From an uncultured Pelagibacteraceae bacterium (GTDB lineage: Bacteria > Pseudomonadota > Alphaproteobacteria > Pelagibacterales > Pelagibacteraceae): 64,000 nt of DNA. The translations under genes and the position numbers were made by a program. The DNA lies in assembly GCA_902597055.1 (NCBI GenBank), contig CACJWG010000001.1, positions 1 through 64,000 on the forward strand, read 5' to 3'. The notes under the pieces are model-generated. The model was not told the origin of the DNA. It ran no database searches and saw only the letters and a program-made list of their open reading frames with translations. Each line of letters opens with the position of its first letter. The stretch's first letter is position 1. Below, piece after piece: positions 18,404-27,345 of the stretch.

Positions 18404-19159
18404 ATGATTTTTAGAAAATTATTTAAAATTAAAAACATTTTTTTTAGAAGATTATTGTCCAAAATCGAAATTGGAAAATTTAATAATCATAATTATACAA
18501 TTTTTTATGATAAACAAAAAAATAATGAGCTATCAGAGTTAGCCAATATTCATAAAACAAATAAAGGTTATCTCTCAAATCAATCAAGTAGCACAAACCT
18601 GGATAAAAAAGGTTGCCACAACTATAGTGATTTTTATTCAGATATATTCTACTTTGGAAAAAATCACGTAAAAAAAGTTTTTGAATTAGGTATTGGTAGC
18701 ACTAATAACAGTCAGAAATTTAATATGAATCATCAAGGTGAGAATTATAAAACTGGCGGATCTCTGAGAATGTGGAGAGACTATTTTAAAAATGCGAAAA
18801 TTTTTGGTGCAGATGTTGATAAGGATTGTCTCTTTAATGAAGATAGAATTAAAACTTTTTATGTTGATCAAAGTGACAAAGATTCAGTAATAAATATGTG
18901 GAAACAAATCGATGAAAATGAATTTGATATTTTGATAGATGATGGATGTCATAGATTTGAAGAAACTATAATTTTTTTTGAAAACTCAATTAATAAATTA
19001 AGAAAAGGTGGCATTTATATAATAGAGGATATTCTTTTATCTCAGAGAAAAAAATTTTTAGAATATTTCAAGTCTAATAATCTTAATTTTAAATTTATAG
19101 ATTTTTATAGACCTGATGCAAAACTTCAAAATAATTCACTTATATTAATTATAAGATAG
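18404..19159 (+). CDS. Class I SAM-dependent methyltransferase-like protein
   Basis: VFELGIGSTNNSQ, GADVDKDCLFNEDRI, FDILIDDGCHRFEETIIFFENSINKLRKGGIYIIEDI. The ORF-track start at 18371 lies inside the tRNA; the in-frame ATG at 18404 is the plausible start. Confidence 0.75.
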   Translation: MIFRKLFKIKNIFFRRLLSKIEIGKFNNHNYTIFYDKQKNNELSELANIHKTNKGYLSNQSSSTNLDKKGCHNYSDFYSDIFYFGKNHVKKVFELGIGSTNNSQKFNMNHQGENYKTGGSLRMWRDYFKNAKIFGADVDKDCLFNEDRIKTFYVDQSDKDSVINMWKQIDENEFDILIDDGCHRFEETIIFFENSINKLRKGGIYIIEDILLSQRKKFLEYFKSNNLNFKFIDFYRPDAKLQNNSLILIIR

Positions 19160-19188
19160 GAAATATTAATTATTTCTTATCCAAAAAT

Positions 19189-19893
19189 TTAAGTAATTTT
19201 ATTGAATTTTTTGATTATCATAGTTGAATTGAGTGGAAGACTATTTTTTTTTACTTTAAAAAATTTTTTTTTAATTTTTTTATTTACTTTTTTTGCAAAA
19301 TCATAAACAGATTGAGCTGGACCGCCAGCGTTTATTATTCCTTTTTTGTTAATAAGTTTAAAAAAAACTTTTGCAAGATCCTCATGAAACATAAAATTCG
19401 TTTTTAAATTGGTATAGGCGTATTCATGTAGAAAAGGTTTTTTCGTCATACAAATTCTTAAAATAAGTGAGTTTTTTAGCATTTGAACTGCACATTCTCC
19501 TCCTAGTTTAGACCAACCATAATTGTTAAATGGAAGTAAGGGATGATCCTCTTTGTAACTTCCTTTTTTTGAAGGATAAACGTAATTTGTTGAAAAATAA
19601 ATAAGTTTTATTTTATATTTCTTGCAAAGATTAACTATGTTTGATGTACCTATAATATTGGTACTTATACTTTTTTCAATTTTATTTTCGTGTATTTGCA
19701 TTGGTCGAGAAATTGCTGCAGTATGAATAATTATTTTTGGTTTTATTTTCTTAATGTATCTTTCCATCTTTTTAAAATTTGTGATATCAAAAATATTTGA
19801 TGATGGATAATAAATATTTTTTTTATCTGAATTAAATTTTTTAAATACTTTTCCAAAATTTCCACTGCCACCAGTAAATATTATTTTTTTCAT
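19189..19893 (-). CDS. rmlD: RmlD-like dTDP-4-dehydrorhamnose reductase / SDR family sugar reductase
   Basis: IIFTGGSGNFGKVF, STNYVYP, YGWSKLGGE; next to rmlC/rmlA. Confidence 0.7.
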   Translation of the reverse strand: MKKIIFTGGSGNFGKVFKKFNSDKKNIYYPSSNIFDITNFKKMERYIKKIKPKIIIHTAAISRPMQIHENKIEKSISTNIIGTSNIVNLCKKYKIKLIYFSTNYVYPSKKGSYKEDHPLLPFNNYGWSKLGGECAVQMLKNSLILRICMTKKPFLHEYAYTNLKTNFMFHEDLAKVFFKLINKKGIINAGGPAQSVYDFAKKVNKKIKKKFFKVKKNSLPLNSTMIIKKFNKIT

Positions 19894-20417
19894 CTTTTGT
19901 AATTTTCAAAATCTTTCAATGAAAGAGCTAATCTATCTTTCTTGGAAACAATAGGTTTTTTTACACCCCATCTTATTTTTAAATCAGAATCATTCCATTT
20001 AATTGAAACTTCGCTTTTGGGGTCCCTATAATTTGAGCAAGCATAGTGAAGAATATTTTCTTTATCTAGTCCTAAAATTCCATGCGCGAAACCTCTTGGA
20101 ACAAATAAATGTTTTCCATTTTTTTCACTTAAAATAATTTTGAAATGTTTTCCATATGTTTTAGAATTCTTTCGTAAATCGACAGCAATATCGAGTACTT
20201 TTCCCTTGAGAACAGATAAAAATTTGTCTTGAGGATTTTTTACTTGCATGTGAAGACCCCGTAAAACATTTTTTTTTGAGCTAGAAACTAAAGTAAAAAC
20301 GAGGTTTTTATTTATAAAATTTTTTTTGAATTCCTCTTTTAACCATCCTCTTTTATCTCTAAAAACTTTAGTATTTACAACAAACAGATCCTTAAATTTT
20401 GTTTTAATCTTTTTCAT
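19890..20417 (-). CDS. rmlC: dTDP-4-dehydrorhamnose 3,5-epimerase
   Basis: VFRDKRGWLKEEF, VLRGLHMQ, GKVLDIAVDLRKNSKTYGKH, VPRGFAHGIL. Confidence 0.92.
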   Translation of the reverse strand: MKKIKTKFKDLFVVNTKVFRDKRGWLKEEFKKNFINKNLVFTLVSSSKKNVLRGLHMQVKNPQDKFLSVLKGKVLDIAVDLRKNSKTYGKHFKIILSEKNGKHLFVPRGFAHGILGLDKENILHYACSNYRDPKSEVSIKWNDSDLKIRWGVKKPIVSKKDRLALSLKDFENYKR

Positions 20418-21287
20418 TTAAGTAATCATTTTTTTTAAGTAATTGGAATAATCACATTTTCCATAAAATTGAACTGCATCTAGAACTTCTTTTTTACCAA
20501 TCCATCTGTTATTGAAAGCGATCTCCTCAAGACAAGCGATTTTAAATCCTTGTCTATTTTCTATAGCTGAAACAAAAGCACTTGTTTTATAAAAATCTTC
20601 TATAGACCCCGTATCTAACCACGCACCACCTCTACCCAAAATGTCCGATGTTAATTTTTTTTTATTTAAATATATCTTAAGTAAGTCAGTAATTTCCAAC
20701 TCATTTCTTGATGAAGGTTTAAGTTTTTTTGCATATTCAACAACTTTTTTATCAAAAAAATATAAACCAGTGATTGCTAAATCAGAAAAATATTTTTTTG
20801 GCTTTTCTTTAATTGTTGTAATTTTCCCTGTCTTCGAAGTTTTTGCAACTCCAAATAATTCTGGTTTAATTACTTTGTGCAAAATAACCTTTGCGCCACT
20901 TTTCAACTTTGTACAATTAATAAGTTTTGAAGTTAAATTTTGTCCATAGAAAAAATTGTCTCCAAGTATCAATGCAACATTTTTATTATTTATAAATTTT
21001 TCTCCTAAAAGAAATGCATCAGGTAAACCTTTCGGATAATTTTGCTCTTTATAAGTTATATTGATCCCGAGACGTTTTCCGTCGGGTAAAATTTTTTTGT
21101 ATTGGTTTAATTGACCTTTATTAACTATGATCAAAATATCTTTTATCTTTGCTAGCATTAAAATCGAAAGAGGATAAAAAATCAAAGGCTTATCATAAAT
21201 TGGCAATAGTTGTTTATTTACTGCTTTGGTTAGAGGGCTCATTCTAGTACCCATGCCACCAGCTAAAATAATTGCTTTATTTATCAT
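20418..21287 (-). CDS. rmlA: Glucose-1-phosphate thymidylyltransferase
   Basis: IILAGGMGTRMSPLTKAVNKQLLPIYDKPLIFYPLS, LILGDNFFYGQ, WLDTGSIEDFYKTSAFV. Confidence 0.96.
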   Translation of the reverse strand: MINKAIILAGGMGTRMSPLTKAVNKQLLPIYDKPLIFYPLSILMLAKIKDILIIVNKGQLNQYKKILPDGKRLGINITYKEQNYPKGLPDAFLLGEKFINNKNVALILGDNFFYGQNLTSKLINCTKLKSGAKVILHKVIKPELFGVAKTSKTGKITTIKEKPKKYFSDLAITGLYFFDKKVVEYAKKLKPSSRNELEITDLLKIYLNKKKLTSDILGRGGAWLDTGSIEDFYKTSAFVSAIENRQGFKIACLEEIAFNNRWIGKKEVLDAVQFYGKCDYSNYLKKMIT

Positions 21288-22178
21288 TTAATTATTCCTA
21301 GTCTCTTTGTGATATCCTTTTTTTTTAAAGTTGTATAGTATTTCATATTTTCGAAATACCAATTGAAGGTATTTTCTAAACCTTTTTTAAGATTTATTTT
21401 AGACTTCCATTTAAGTTTTTTTAAAATTTTTTTACTATCTAATGCGTATCTAAAATCATGTCCAGGTCTGTCTTTTACAAATTTTATCTTAACTTTTTTA
21501 CTTAATTTTATTTTTTTTTTAGCAATACTGATCAAAAGTTTAGCAATATCCAAATTGCTACTGTTGATATTAGATCCAATATTATAAAAATCTCCCTTTA
21601 CTCCACTTTTAAATACTTTAAACAAGGCATCACAATGATCATCTACAAATATCCATTCTCTAGAATTTTTTCCCTTTCCATACAAAGGAAGAGGTTTGTT
21701 ATTAATTATATTGTAAATTAGTTTTGGAATTAGTTTTTCAGGATGTTGGTGAGGTCCATAGTTATTTGAACAATTAGTTATCATTGCATTAATTTTAAAG
21801 GTCCTAACATAAGAATATACAAGATGATCTGATGATGCTTTTGATGCAGCGTAGGGCGAGCTTGGTTTATAAGAGTCATTTTCTTTACTTCTACCTTTTA
21901 ATACATCGCCATAAACTTCATCGGTCGAAATATGAATTAGTTTAGCTTTTTTGTTTTTTTTTGAAAATTCTCTAAATTCTTCCAATAAATTGAACACCCC
22001 AACTATATTACTTTTTATAAACTCAGCAGGTCCATCAATTGATCTATCAACATGAGTTTCTGCAGCTAAATTAAATATTGCAATAGGTTTGTATAATTTT
22101 AAAATTTTTCTTAATTAATAATTTTATAAGATTACTACCAATAAATCCCAAACCGCCAGTCACAATTATTTTTTTCAT
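21284..22178 (-). pseudogene. rmlB: dTDP-glucose 4,6-dehydratase, disrupted by an internal deletion plus frameshift
   Basis: ATG at 22178 gives MKKIIVTGGLGFIGSNLIKLLIKKNFKIIQTYCNI then TAA (22071-22073); the rest (KPIAIFNLAAETHVDRSIDGPAEFIKSNIVGVFNLLEEF...) continues in another frame to 21284; about 40 residues of the Rossmann region are missing. Confidence 0.8.
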
Positions 22179-22228
22179 TTTTTTTTTTTTTTACAACAAT
22201 AGTTATTTTAAGTATACTTCATTATCAC

Positions 22229-23095
22229 ATGGAATTTACAAGCAATAATCTAACTTTTGTAATAGTCACGTTTAATAGCAGAAAAGTAATCTACGACTGC
22301 TTAAATTCTCTACCAAAAGATTTTCACAAATTAATAATTGAAAATTCATTTGATGAAGAATTAAAAAAAGAATTAGAGCAGAATTATGATAAAACTGAGG
22401 TAATTTTATCTAAGAATATAGGGATGGGAGCTGGAAATAATCTTGGTATCATTAAATCAAATACACAATATGTTTATGTATTAAATCCAGATGTAGTATT
22501 AAAACATGACACTATATTAAATATTAATAATTCAATTTCAGAATTAGATAATTTTGCGATTTTATCACCTGTATCAGATAATCCAGATTATCCAAATTAT
22601 AAAATAAATTTAAGTAAAACAAAAAATAATCACAACAGTTCAATTAAAGATGTTGAAGAGATCGATGGTTACTCCATGATAATTAACAAAAATTTTTTTA
22701 TTAATAATTTTTTTTTTGATGAGAAATTCTTTATGTACTTAGAAAATGTTGATTTATGTTTAAGAGCAAAAAAAGATAGTGGAAAACTACTAATTATAAT
22801 GAACTCAAAAATTCATCATTTAGGAGCTCAAGCTGTCGATGATAAATATATTGAAGAGGTTGAGCTTTCAAGAAACTGGCATTGGATGTGGTCAAAATTT
22901 TATTTTAATAAAAAACATCGAGGATTTTTTGTTTCAACATCATTAGGACTTATTAGTTTATTAGGAAACTTTTTAAAATATTTTATTTATATGATTACCT
23001 TTAACAAAAAAAGAAATATTTATAGAATGAGAATGTCAGGTTTCATTAACTCTTTATTAGGAAGACAATCTTGGTATAGACCAGAAATAAATTAA
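22229..23095 (+). CDS. Family 2 glycosyltransferase (rhamnosyltransferase-like)
   Basis: LTFVIVTFNSRKVIYDCLNSLP, GMGAGNNLGI, YVLNPDVVL, FDEKFFMYLENVDLCLRAKK. Confidence 0.88.
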   Translation: MEFTSNNLTFVIVTFNSRKVIYDCLNSLPKDFHKLIIENSFDEELKKELEQNYDKTEVILSKNIGMGAGNNLGIIKSNTQYVYVLNPDVVLKHDTILNINNSISELDNFAILSPVSDNPDYPNYKINLSKTKNNHNSSIKDVEEIDGYSMIINKNFFINNFFFDEKFFMYLENVDLCLRAKKDSGKLLIIMNSKIHHLGAQAVDDKYIEEVELSRNWHWMWSKFYFNKKHRGFFVSTSLGLISLLGNFLKYFIYMITFNKKRNIYRMRMSGFINSLLGRQSWYRPEIN

Positions 23096-23619
23096 TGTCC
23101 TGGGAATTCAATTAAATTTTCAACTTTAAAACCTTTTTCTATTAACTTGTCAGACCCACCAAGGTCAAATAAGTTTATAACAAAAATGAATGCTCCAACT
23201 TTTCCTTTTGAGATTTCAATTAGCCTTGAAGCTGCTTCGGCAGTTCCGCCAGTAGCAATTAAATCATCAATTATCAATACAGTATCCTTTTCATTTATCG
23301 AGTCCTTATGTACTTCAATTGTTGCGGTTCCATACTCTAATTCGAAATCTGTAGAATGAGTTTCAGCAGGTAATTTATTTTTTTTTCTTAACATTATAAA
23401 AGGCTTCTTTAAAATATATGAAACAGCAGATGCAAATACGAAACCTCTCGACTCAATTGCTGCAATTTTGTTAAATTTAAATTTTTTTGATCTTTCAACT
23501 ATTTGATTTATAGTCTCTTCAAAAGCTTTTTCATCTTTTATTAGAGTTGTAATGTCCCTAAATAAAATACCCTTCTTTGGATAGTCTGGGATTGATCTAA
23601 TAAACTTTTTTAAATCCAT
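23092..23619 (-). CDS. apt: Adenine phosphoribosyltransferase
   Basis: IRSIPDYPKKGILFRDITTLIKD, IAAIESRGFVFASAVSYILKKPF, VLIIDDLIATGGTAEAA. Confidence 0.97.
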   Translation of the reverse strand: MDLKKFIRSIPDYPKKGILFRDITTLIKDEKAFEETINQIVERSKKFKFNKIAAIESRGFVFASAVSYILKKPFIMLRKKNKLPAETHSTDFELEYGTATIEVHKDSINEKDTVLIIDDLIATGGTAEAASRLIEISKGKVGAFIFVINLFDLGGSDKLIEKGFKVENLIEFPGH

Positions 23620-23694
23620 TTAAATTTGCGTTATATTATTAAATAAACTATCTTTTTAATATGGTAAACAATAAATTTTAATTAGAACTTAAAA

Positions 23695-24453
23695 ATGATC
23701 AACGATCAGCACTATAAAATTGCAGATAAAGAAATCTCTTTATTAAGCTTAAATTTTAAAGAAGGAGAAAAAATTAAGGATGAGTCAATCGTTGAAATTT
23801 TAGCGCAATCCAGAAAAATCATAAAAAAATATTTCACAAATAAGTTATTTTTAAAAACAGACCAGATACCAAGAGGTGGTAAAGAATATTTAAATTGTGA
23901 TCGTGCTTTTGATATTTTTGCAAATCATAAGGTGATGCCAGAGTATTGTTTTAGTTGTTACAAAGTTCAAATAAATCCAAAAAATGTTATAGACTTAATA
24001 AAGTTATTTTTTTTGTTCGATATAATGAATTTTGAAAATGAAAACTTAAGGAAAAGTTTTATTGATTTTAGAGAAGATGAAAAAAACTATAAAGGAATTA
24101 TTTATTGCACTACCTTAGAAGAGGCTAAGAAAATTAATTATAATGTTAGTAAATATTTAAAAGTTAACCTTGATGAGGGTATACAATCCCATGTGAAAAG
24201 AGGATGCAAAGAATTTGCAGAAAAACACCCTGAGTTTTTAAATTTAGAAAAAGATGTCATGAGATATAAAAAAGAATGGAAAAAAATTGAGAATGAATTT
24301 GATGCAAATAGTCAAAAAATTTACAAATCTGGTGAGAGAAAATTAGTTTACGGTCTTAGTTTAAAGGATGTATTAATATTTCAAAATTGGATTGATTTTG
24401 CAAAAATAGAAGGCGATGAGAGTTACAAAGTTTTAACTGAATTCTATGAGTAA
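23695..24453 (+). CDS. Hypothetical protein linked to MTA salvage genes
   Basis: 252 aa ORF overlapping mtnP by 8 bp; contains EYCFSCYKVQI; I do not recognise a family. Confidence 0.6.
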   Translation: MINDQHYKIADKEISLLSLNFKEGEKIKDESIVEILAQSRKIIKKYFTNKLFLKTDQIPRGGKEYLNCDRAFDIFANHKVMPEYCFSCYKVQINPKNVIDLIKLFFLFDIMNFENENLRKSFIDFREDEKNYKGIIYCTTLEEAKKINYNVSKYLKVNLDEGIQSHVKRGCKEFAEKHPEFLNLEKDVMRYKKEWKKIENEFDANSQKIYKSGERKLVYGLSLKDVLIFQNWIDFAKIEGDESYKVLTEFYE

Positions 24454-25315
24454 CAAATTAGCTATAATTGGAGGAAGTGGGCTATATGATGTTGAGGAAT
24501 TTAAGGATAGAGAGCTAATTGATTTAAATACACCATGGGGGAAACCTTCAGATAAAATTTTAAAGACTAATTTTCTTAAAAAAGAAGTCTTTTTCCTTCC
24601 TCGACATGGAAGAGGTCATTATATCAATCCATCAAATATAAATTTTAGAGCTAACATTGATGCGTTAAAGCAATTAGGTGTTTCCGACATAGTTTCTGTA
24701 TCAGCTGTCGGATCTTTAAAAGAAGACTTGCCACCAGGTAAATTTGTGATCGTTGATCAATTCATAGATAGAACTTTTGCAAGAAACAAAACTTTTTTTG
24801 ATGAGGAAATTGTTGCCCATGTTTCTATGGCTCATCCAACATCAAATGGTTTAATGAATGCGTGTGAAGAAGCTATTAAGAAAGAAAAAATAGAATATCA
24901 GAGAGGTGGAACTTATGTAGTAATGGAAGGGCCACAATTTTCAACTTTAGCTGAATCCAATCTTTATAGATCGTGGAAAGCTGATGTGATTGGTATGACA
25001 AATATGCCAGAAGCTAAATTGGCGAGAGAAGCAGAAATTAGGTATGCATCTGTTTCAATGGTAACAGATTATGATTGTTGGCATCCAGATCATGAAAATG
25101 TAGATGTGCAACAAGTAATAAAAGTTCTTTTAGGAAATGCTGCAAAGGCAAAGAGCATGATCAAAAATCTTATAGAAAATTTTGAAAAACATCTTGACCC
25201 TAAGGATCCAACTAATAATTGTTTAGATGTGGCTATAATTACAGCACCAGAAAAAAGAACCCAAAAAACAAAAGATAAACTAAAAACAGTTGCAGGTAGA
25301 GTTTTAGGTAAATGA
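24446..25315 (+). CDS. mtnP: S-methyl-5'-thioadenosine phosphorylase
   Basis: LAIIGGSGLYDVEEF, LPRHGRGHYINPSNINFRANIDALKQLGV, YVVMEGPQFSTLAESNLYRSW. Confidence 0.96.
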   Translation: MSNKLAIIGGSGLYDVEEFKDRELIDLNTPWGKPSDKILKTNFLKKEVFFLPRHGRGHYINPSNINFRANIDALKQLGVSDIVSVSAVGSLKEDLPPGKFVIVDQFIDRTFARNKTFFDEEIVAHVSMAHPTSNGLMNACEEAIKKEKIEYQRGGTYVVMEGPQFSTLAESNLYRSWKADVIGMTNMPEAKLAREAEIRYASVSMVTDYDCWHPDHENVDVQQVIKVLLGNAAKAKSMIKNLIENFEKHLDPKDPTNNCLDVAIITAPEKRTQKTKDKLKTVAGRVLGK

Positions 25316-26382
25316 AAATTGGAGGCAAAGAATACCGAACTATTTGGTTTGAGAATGAAGTTGTAAAAATAATTGATCAAACAAAACTTCCGCATCAATT
25401 TGTGATTAAGGAACTAAAAACAGTCAAAGAAGCAATTAATGCAATAAAAAAAATGGAAGTAAGAGGCGCCCCTTTAATAGGTGCAACAGCCGCATACGGA
25501 TTAGTATTAGCAATATTGGAAAATAATGACCAATCTTTTTTAAAAAAATCGGCTGAGGATTTAGTAAAATCAAGACCTACTGCAATTAATTTAAAATGGG
25601 CAGTAGATAGAATGATGGTCAAACTTTCAGGGATAAATTCTGAAAAAATTTTAGATGTTGCATTAGACGAAGCAAAAGAAATTTGTGAAGAAGATATTAA
25701 GTTTTGTGAAAGTATTGGTTTAAATGGACTTAAGATTATTGAGGAAATCTATAATAAAAAAAAAGATACAGTAAATATTTTAACTCATTGCAATGCTGGT
25801 TGGCTTGCAACAATTAATTGGGGCACTGCCACATCGCCAATTTATCACGCACATAAAAAAGGTATTCCCGTTCATGTTTGGGCAGATGAAACTAGGCCCA
25901 GAAACCAAGGTGCAAATTTAACTTCATATGAATTAAATGAGGAAGGTATCAAAAATACAATTATTACTGATAACACCGGTGGAATTTTAATGCAAAGAAA
26001 ACAAGTTGATATGTGTATTGTTGGAACTGATCGTACGTTATCTAATGGCGATGTATGCAATAAAGTAGGGACTTATTTAAAAGCTTTAGCTGCAAAAGAC
26101 AACAATGTACCTTTTTATGTGGCATTACCGAGCTCAACTATTGATTGGAATATTAAGAATTCCAAAGATATTCCAATTGAGGAAAGAAGTTCAGAAGAGT
26201 TGTCAAAAATTGAAGGTATCGACGAAGACGGTAAAGTAAAAAAAGTTCAGATATATCCAAATAATAGTAAGGCTATGAATTTAGCATTTGATGTTACTCC
26301 AGCAAAATATATAACTGGTTTGATAACAGAAAAAGGTATTTGCGAAGCGTCAGAAAAAGGATTAAAAAATTTATTTAAATGA
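25312..26382 (+). CDS. mtnA: S-methyl-5-thioribose-1-phosphate isomerase
   Basis: VRGAPLIGATAAYG, ILTHCNAGWLATINWGTA, VWADETRPRNQGANLTSYEL, VGTDRTLSNGDVCNKVGTY. Confidence 0.97.
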   Translation: MKIGGKEYRTIWFENEVVKIIDQTKLPHQFVIKELKTVKEAINAIKKMEVRGAPLIGATAAYGLVLAILENNDQSFLKKSAEDLVKSRPTAINLKWAVDRMMVKLSGINSEKILDVALDEAKEICEEDIKFCESIGLNGLKIIEEIYNKKKDTVNILTHCNAGWLATINWGTATSPIYHAHKKGIPVHVWADETRPRNQGANLTSYELNEEGIKNTIITDNTGGILMQRKQVDMCIVGTDRTLSNGDVCNKVGTYLKALAAKDNNVPFYVALPSSTIDWNIKNSKDIPIEERSSEELSKIEGIDEDGKVKKVQIYPNNSKAMNLAFDVTPAKYITGLITEKGICEASEKGLKNLFK

Positions 26383-26702
26383 ACCCACTTATTTTATCAC
26401 TTGTTTGTCTTTTATTAGTTGGAGTTTCGGCTAATTGGCTAAGTATTGTTAAGAATAATAAGACATTAATTTATCTTTCTTTAGCACCATGTATTTATAT
26501 AGCAATTTATGGAATTTATTTAGTTATTGGACCTGTTGATTTGTATGAAGACGGTTCAAAAAACTTTTTTATGCAGAACCCTTATGAAAGTGAGCTTCCA
26601 CCACAGTTTTTATTACTAAAGCTTTATCAGTATATTCTAATAGGCGTAGGTCTAATTTTTGGGTATTTATTTTTAAAATATTTAAAAAATTATGGACGTT
26701 AA
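26379..26702 (+). CDS. Small membrane protein of unknown function
   Basis: 107 aa with about 3 TM segments; overlaps mtnA by 4 bp and the aldolase by 11 bp. Confidence 0.6.
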   Translation: MNPLILSLVCLLLVGVSANWLSIVKNNKTLIYLSLAPCIYIAIYGIYLVIGPVDLYEDGSKNFFMQNPYESELPPQFLLLKLYQYILIGVGLIFGYLFLKYLKNYGR

Positions 26703-27339
26703 GAGTAGAGAAGAAATAATAAAATTTGCTCAGAAACTAAATAGCACAAATTTATCTCCGTTAAGATCAGGAAATATTTCACTTAAAGCTCAGAATAATA
26801 ATGAAAAGGGGTTTTTAATTACTCCATCAGGCAAGAAATACGACAGTTTAAAAGCTGACGATATCGTATTTGTATCTTTAGAAGGGAAATATGATGAAAA
26901 AGGTTTGCAACCCTCATCTGAGTGGAGATTTCATAAAGATATTTACTTAAACAAAACTGACGCGAAAGCCGTTGTTCATGCTCATTCACCACACGCAACA
27001 GCTGTATCTGCACACAATAAAGACATTCCAGCTTTTCATTACATGATAGCGTTAGCTGGAGGAGACAATATAAAGTGTGCAAAGTATGCAACTTTTGGAA
27101 CACAAGAATTATCTGACAATATTATTGAAGCATTAGAAAATAGAAAAGCATGCTTGATGTCTAATCACGGTCAAGTTGCTTATGGGGATAACTTGAACTC
27201 AGCTTTCGAACTTGCAGAAGAAGTTGAAAATATTTGCCATCAATACATAAATGCAATAAAGTTAGGAGAGCCTAAGATTCTTTCATCAAGTGAGATGGAT
27301 GTAATATTAGAAAAAGTTAAAAACTATAAAAAAGGATAA
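26692..27339 (+). CDS. Class II aldolase/adducin family protein (candidate methylthioribulose-1-phosphate aldolase or dehydratase)
   Basis: RSGNISLKAQ, GFLITPSGKKYDSL, PSSEWRFHKDIYL, AVVHAHSPHATAVSA. Confidence 0.85.
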   Translation: MDVKSREEIIKFAQKLNSTNLSPLRSGNISLKAQNNNEKGFLITPSGKKYDSLKADDIVFVSLEGKYDEKGLQPSSEWRFHKDIYLNKTDAKAVVHAHSPHATAVSAHNKDIPAFHYMIALAGGDNIKCAKYATFGTQELSDNIIEALENRKACLMSNHGQVAYGDNLNSAFELAEEVENICHQYINAIKLGEPKILSSSEMDVILEKVKNYKKG

Positions 27340-27345
27340 CTTTTT

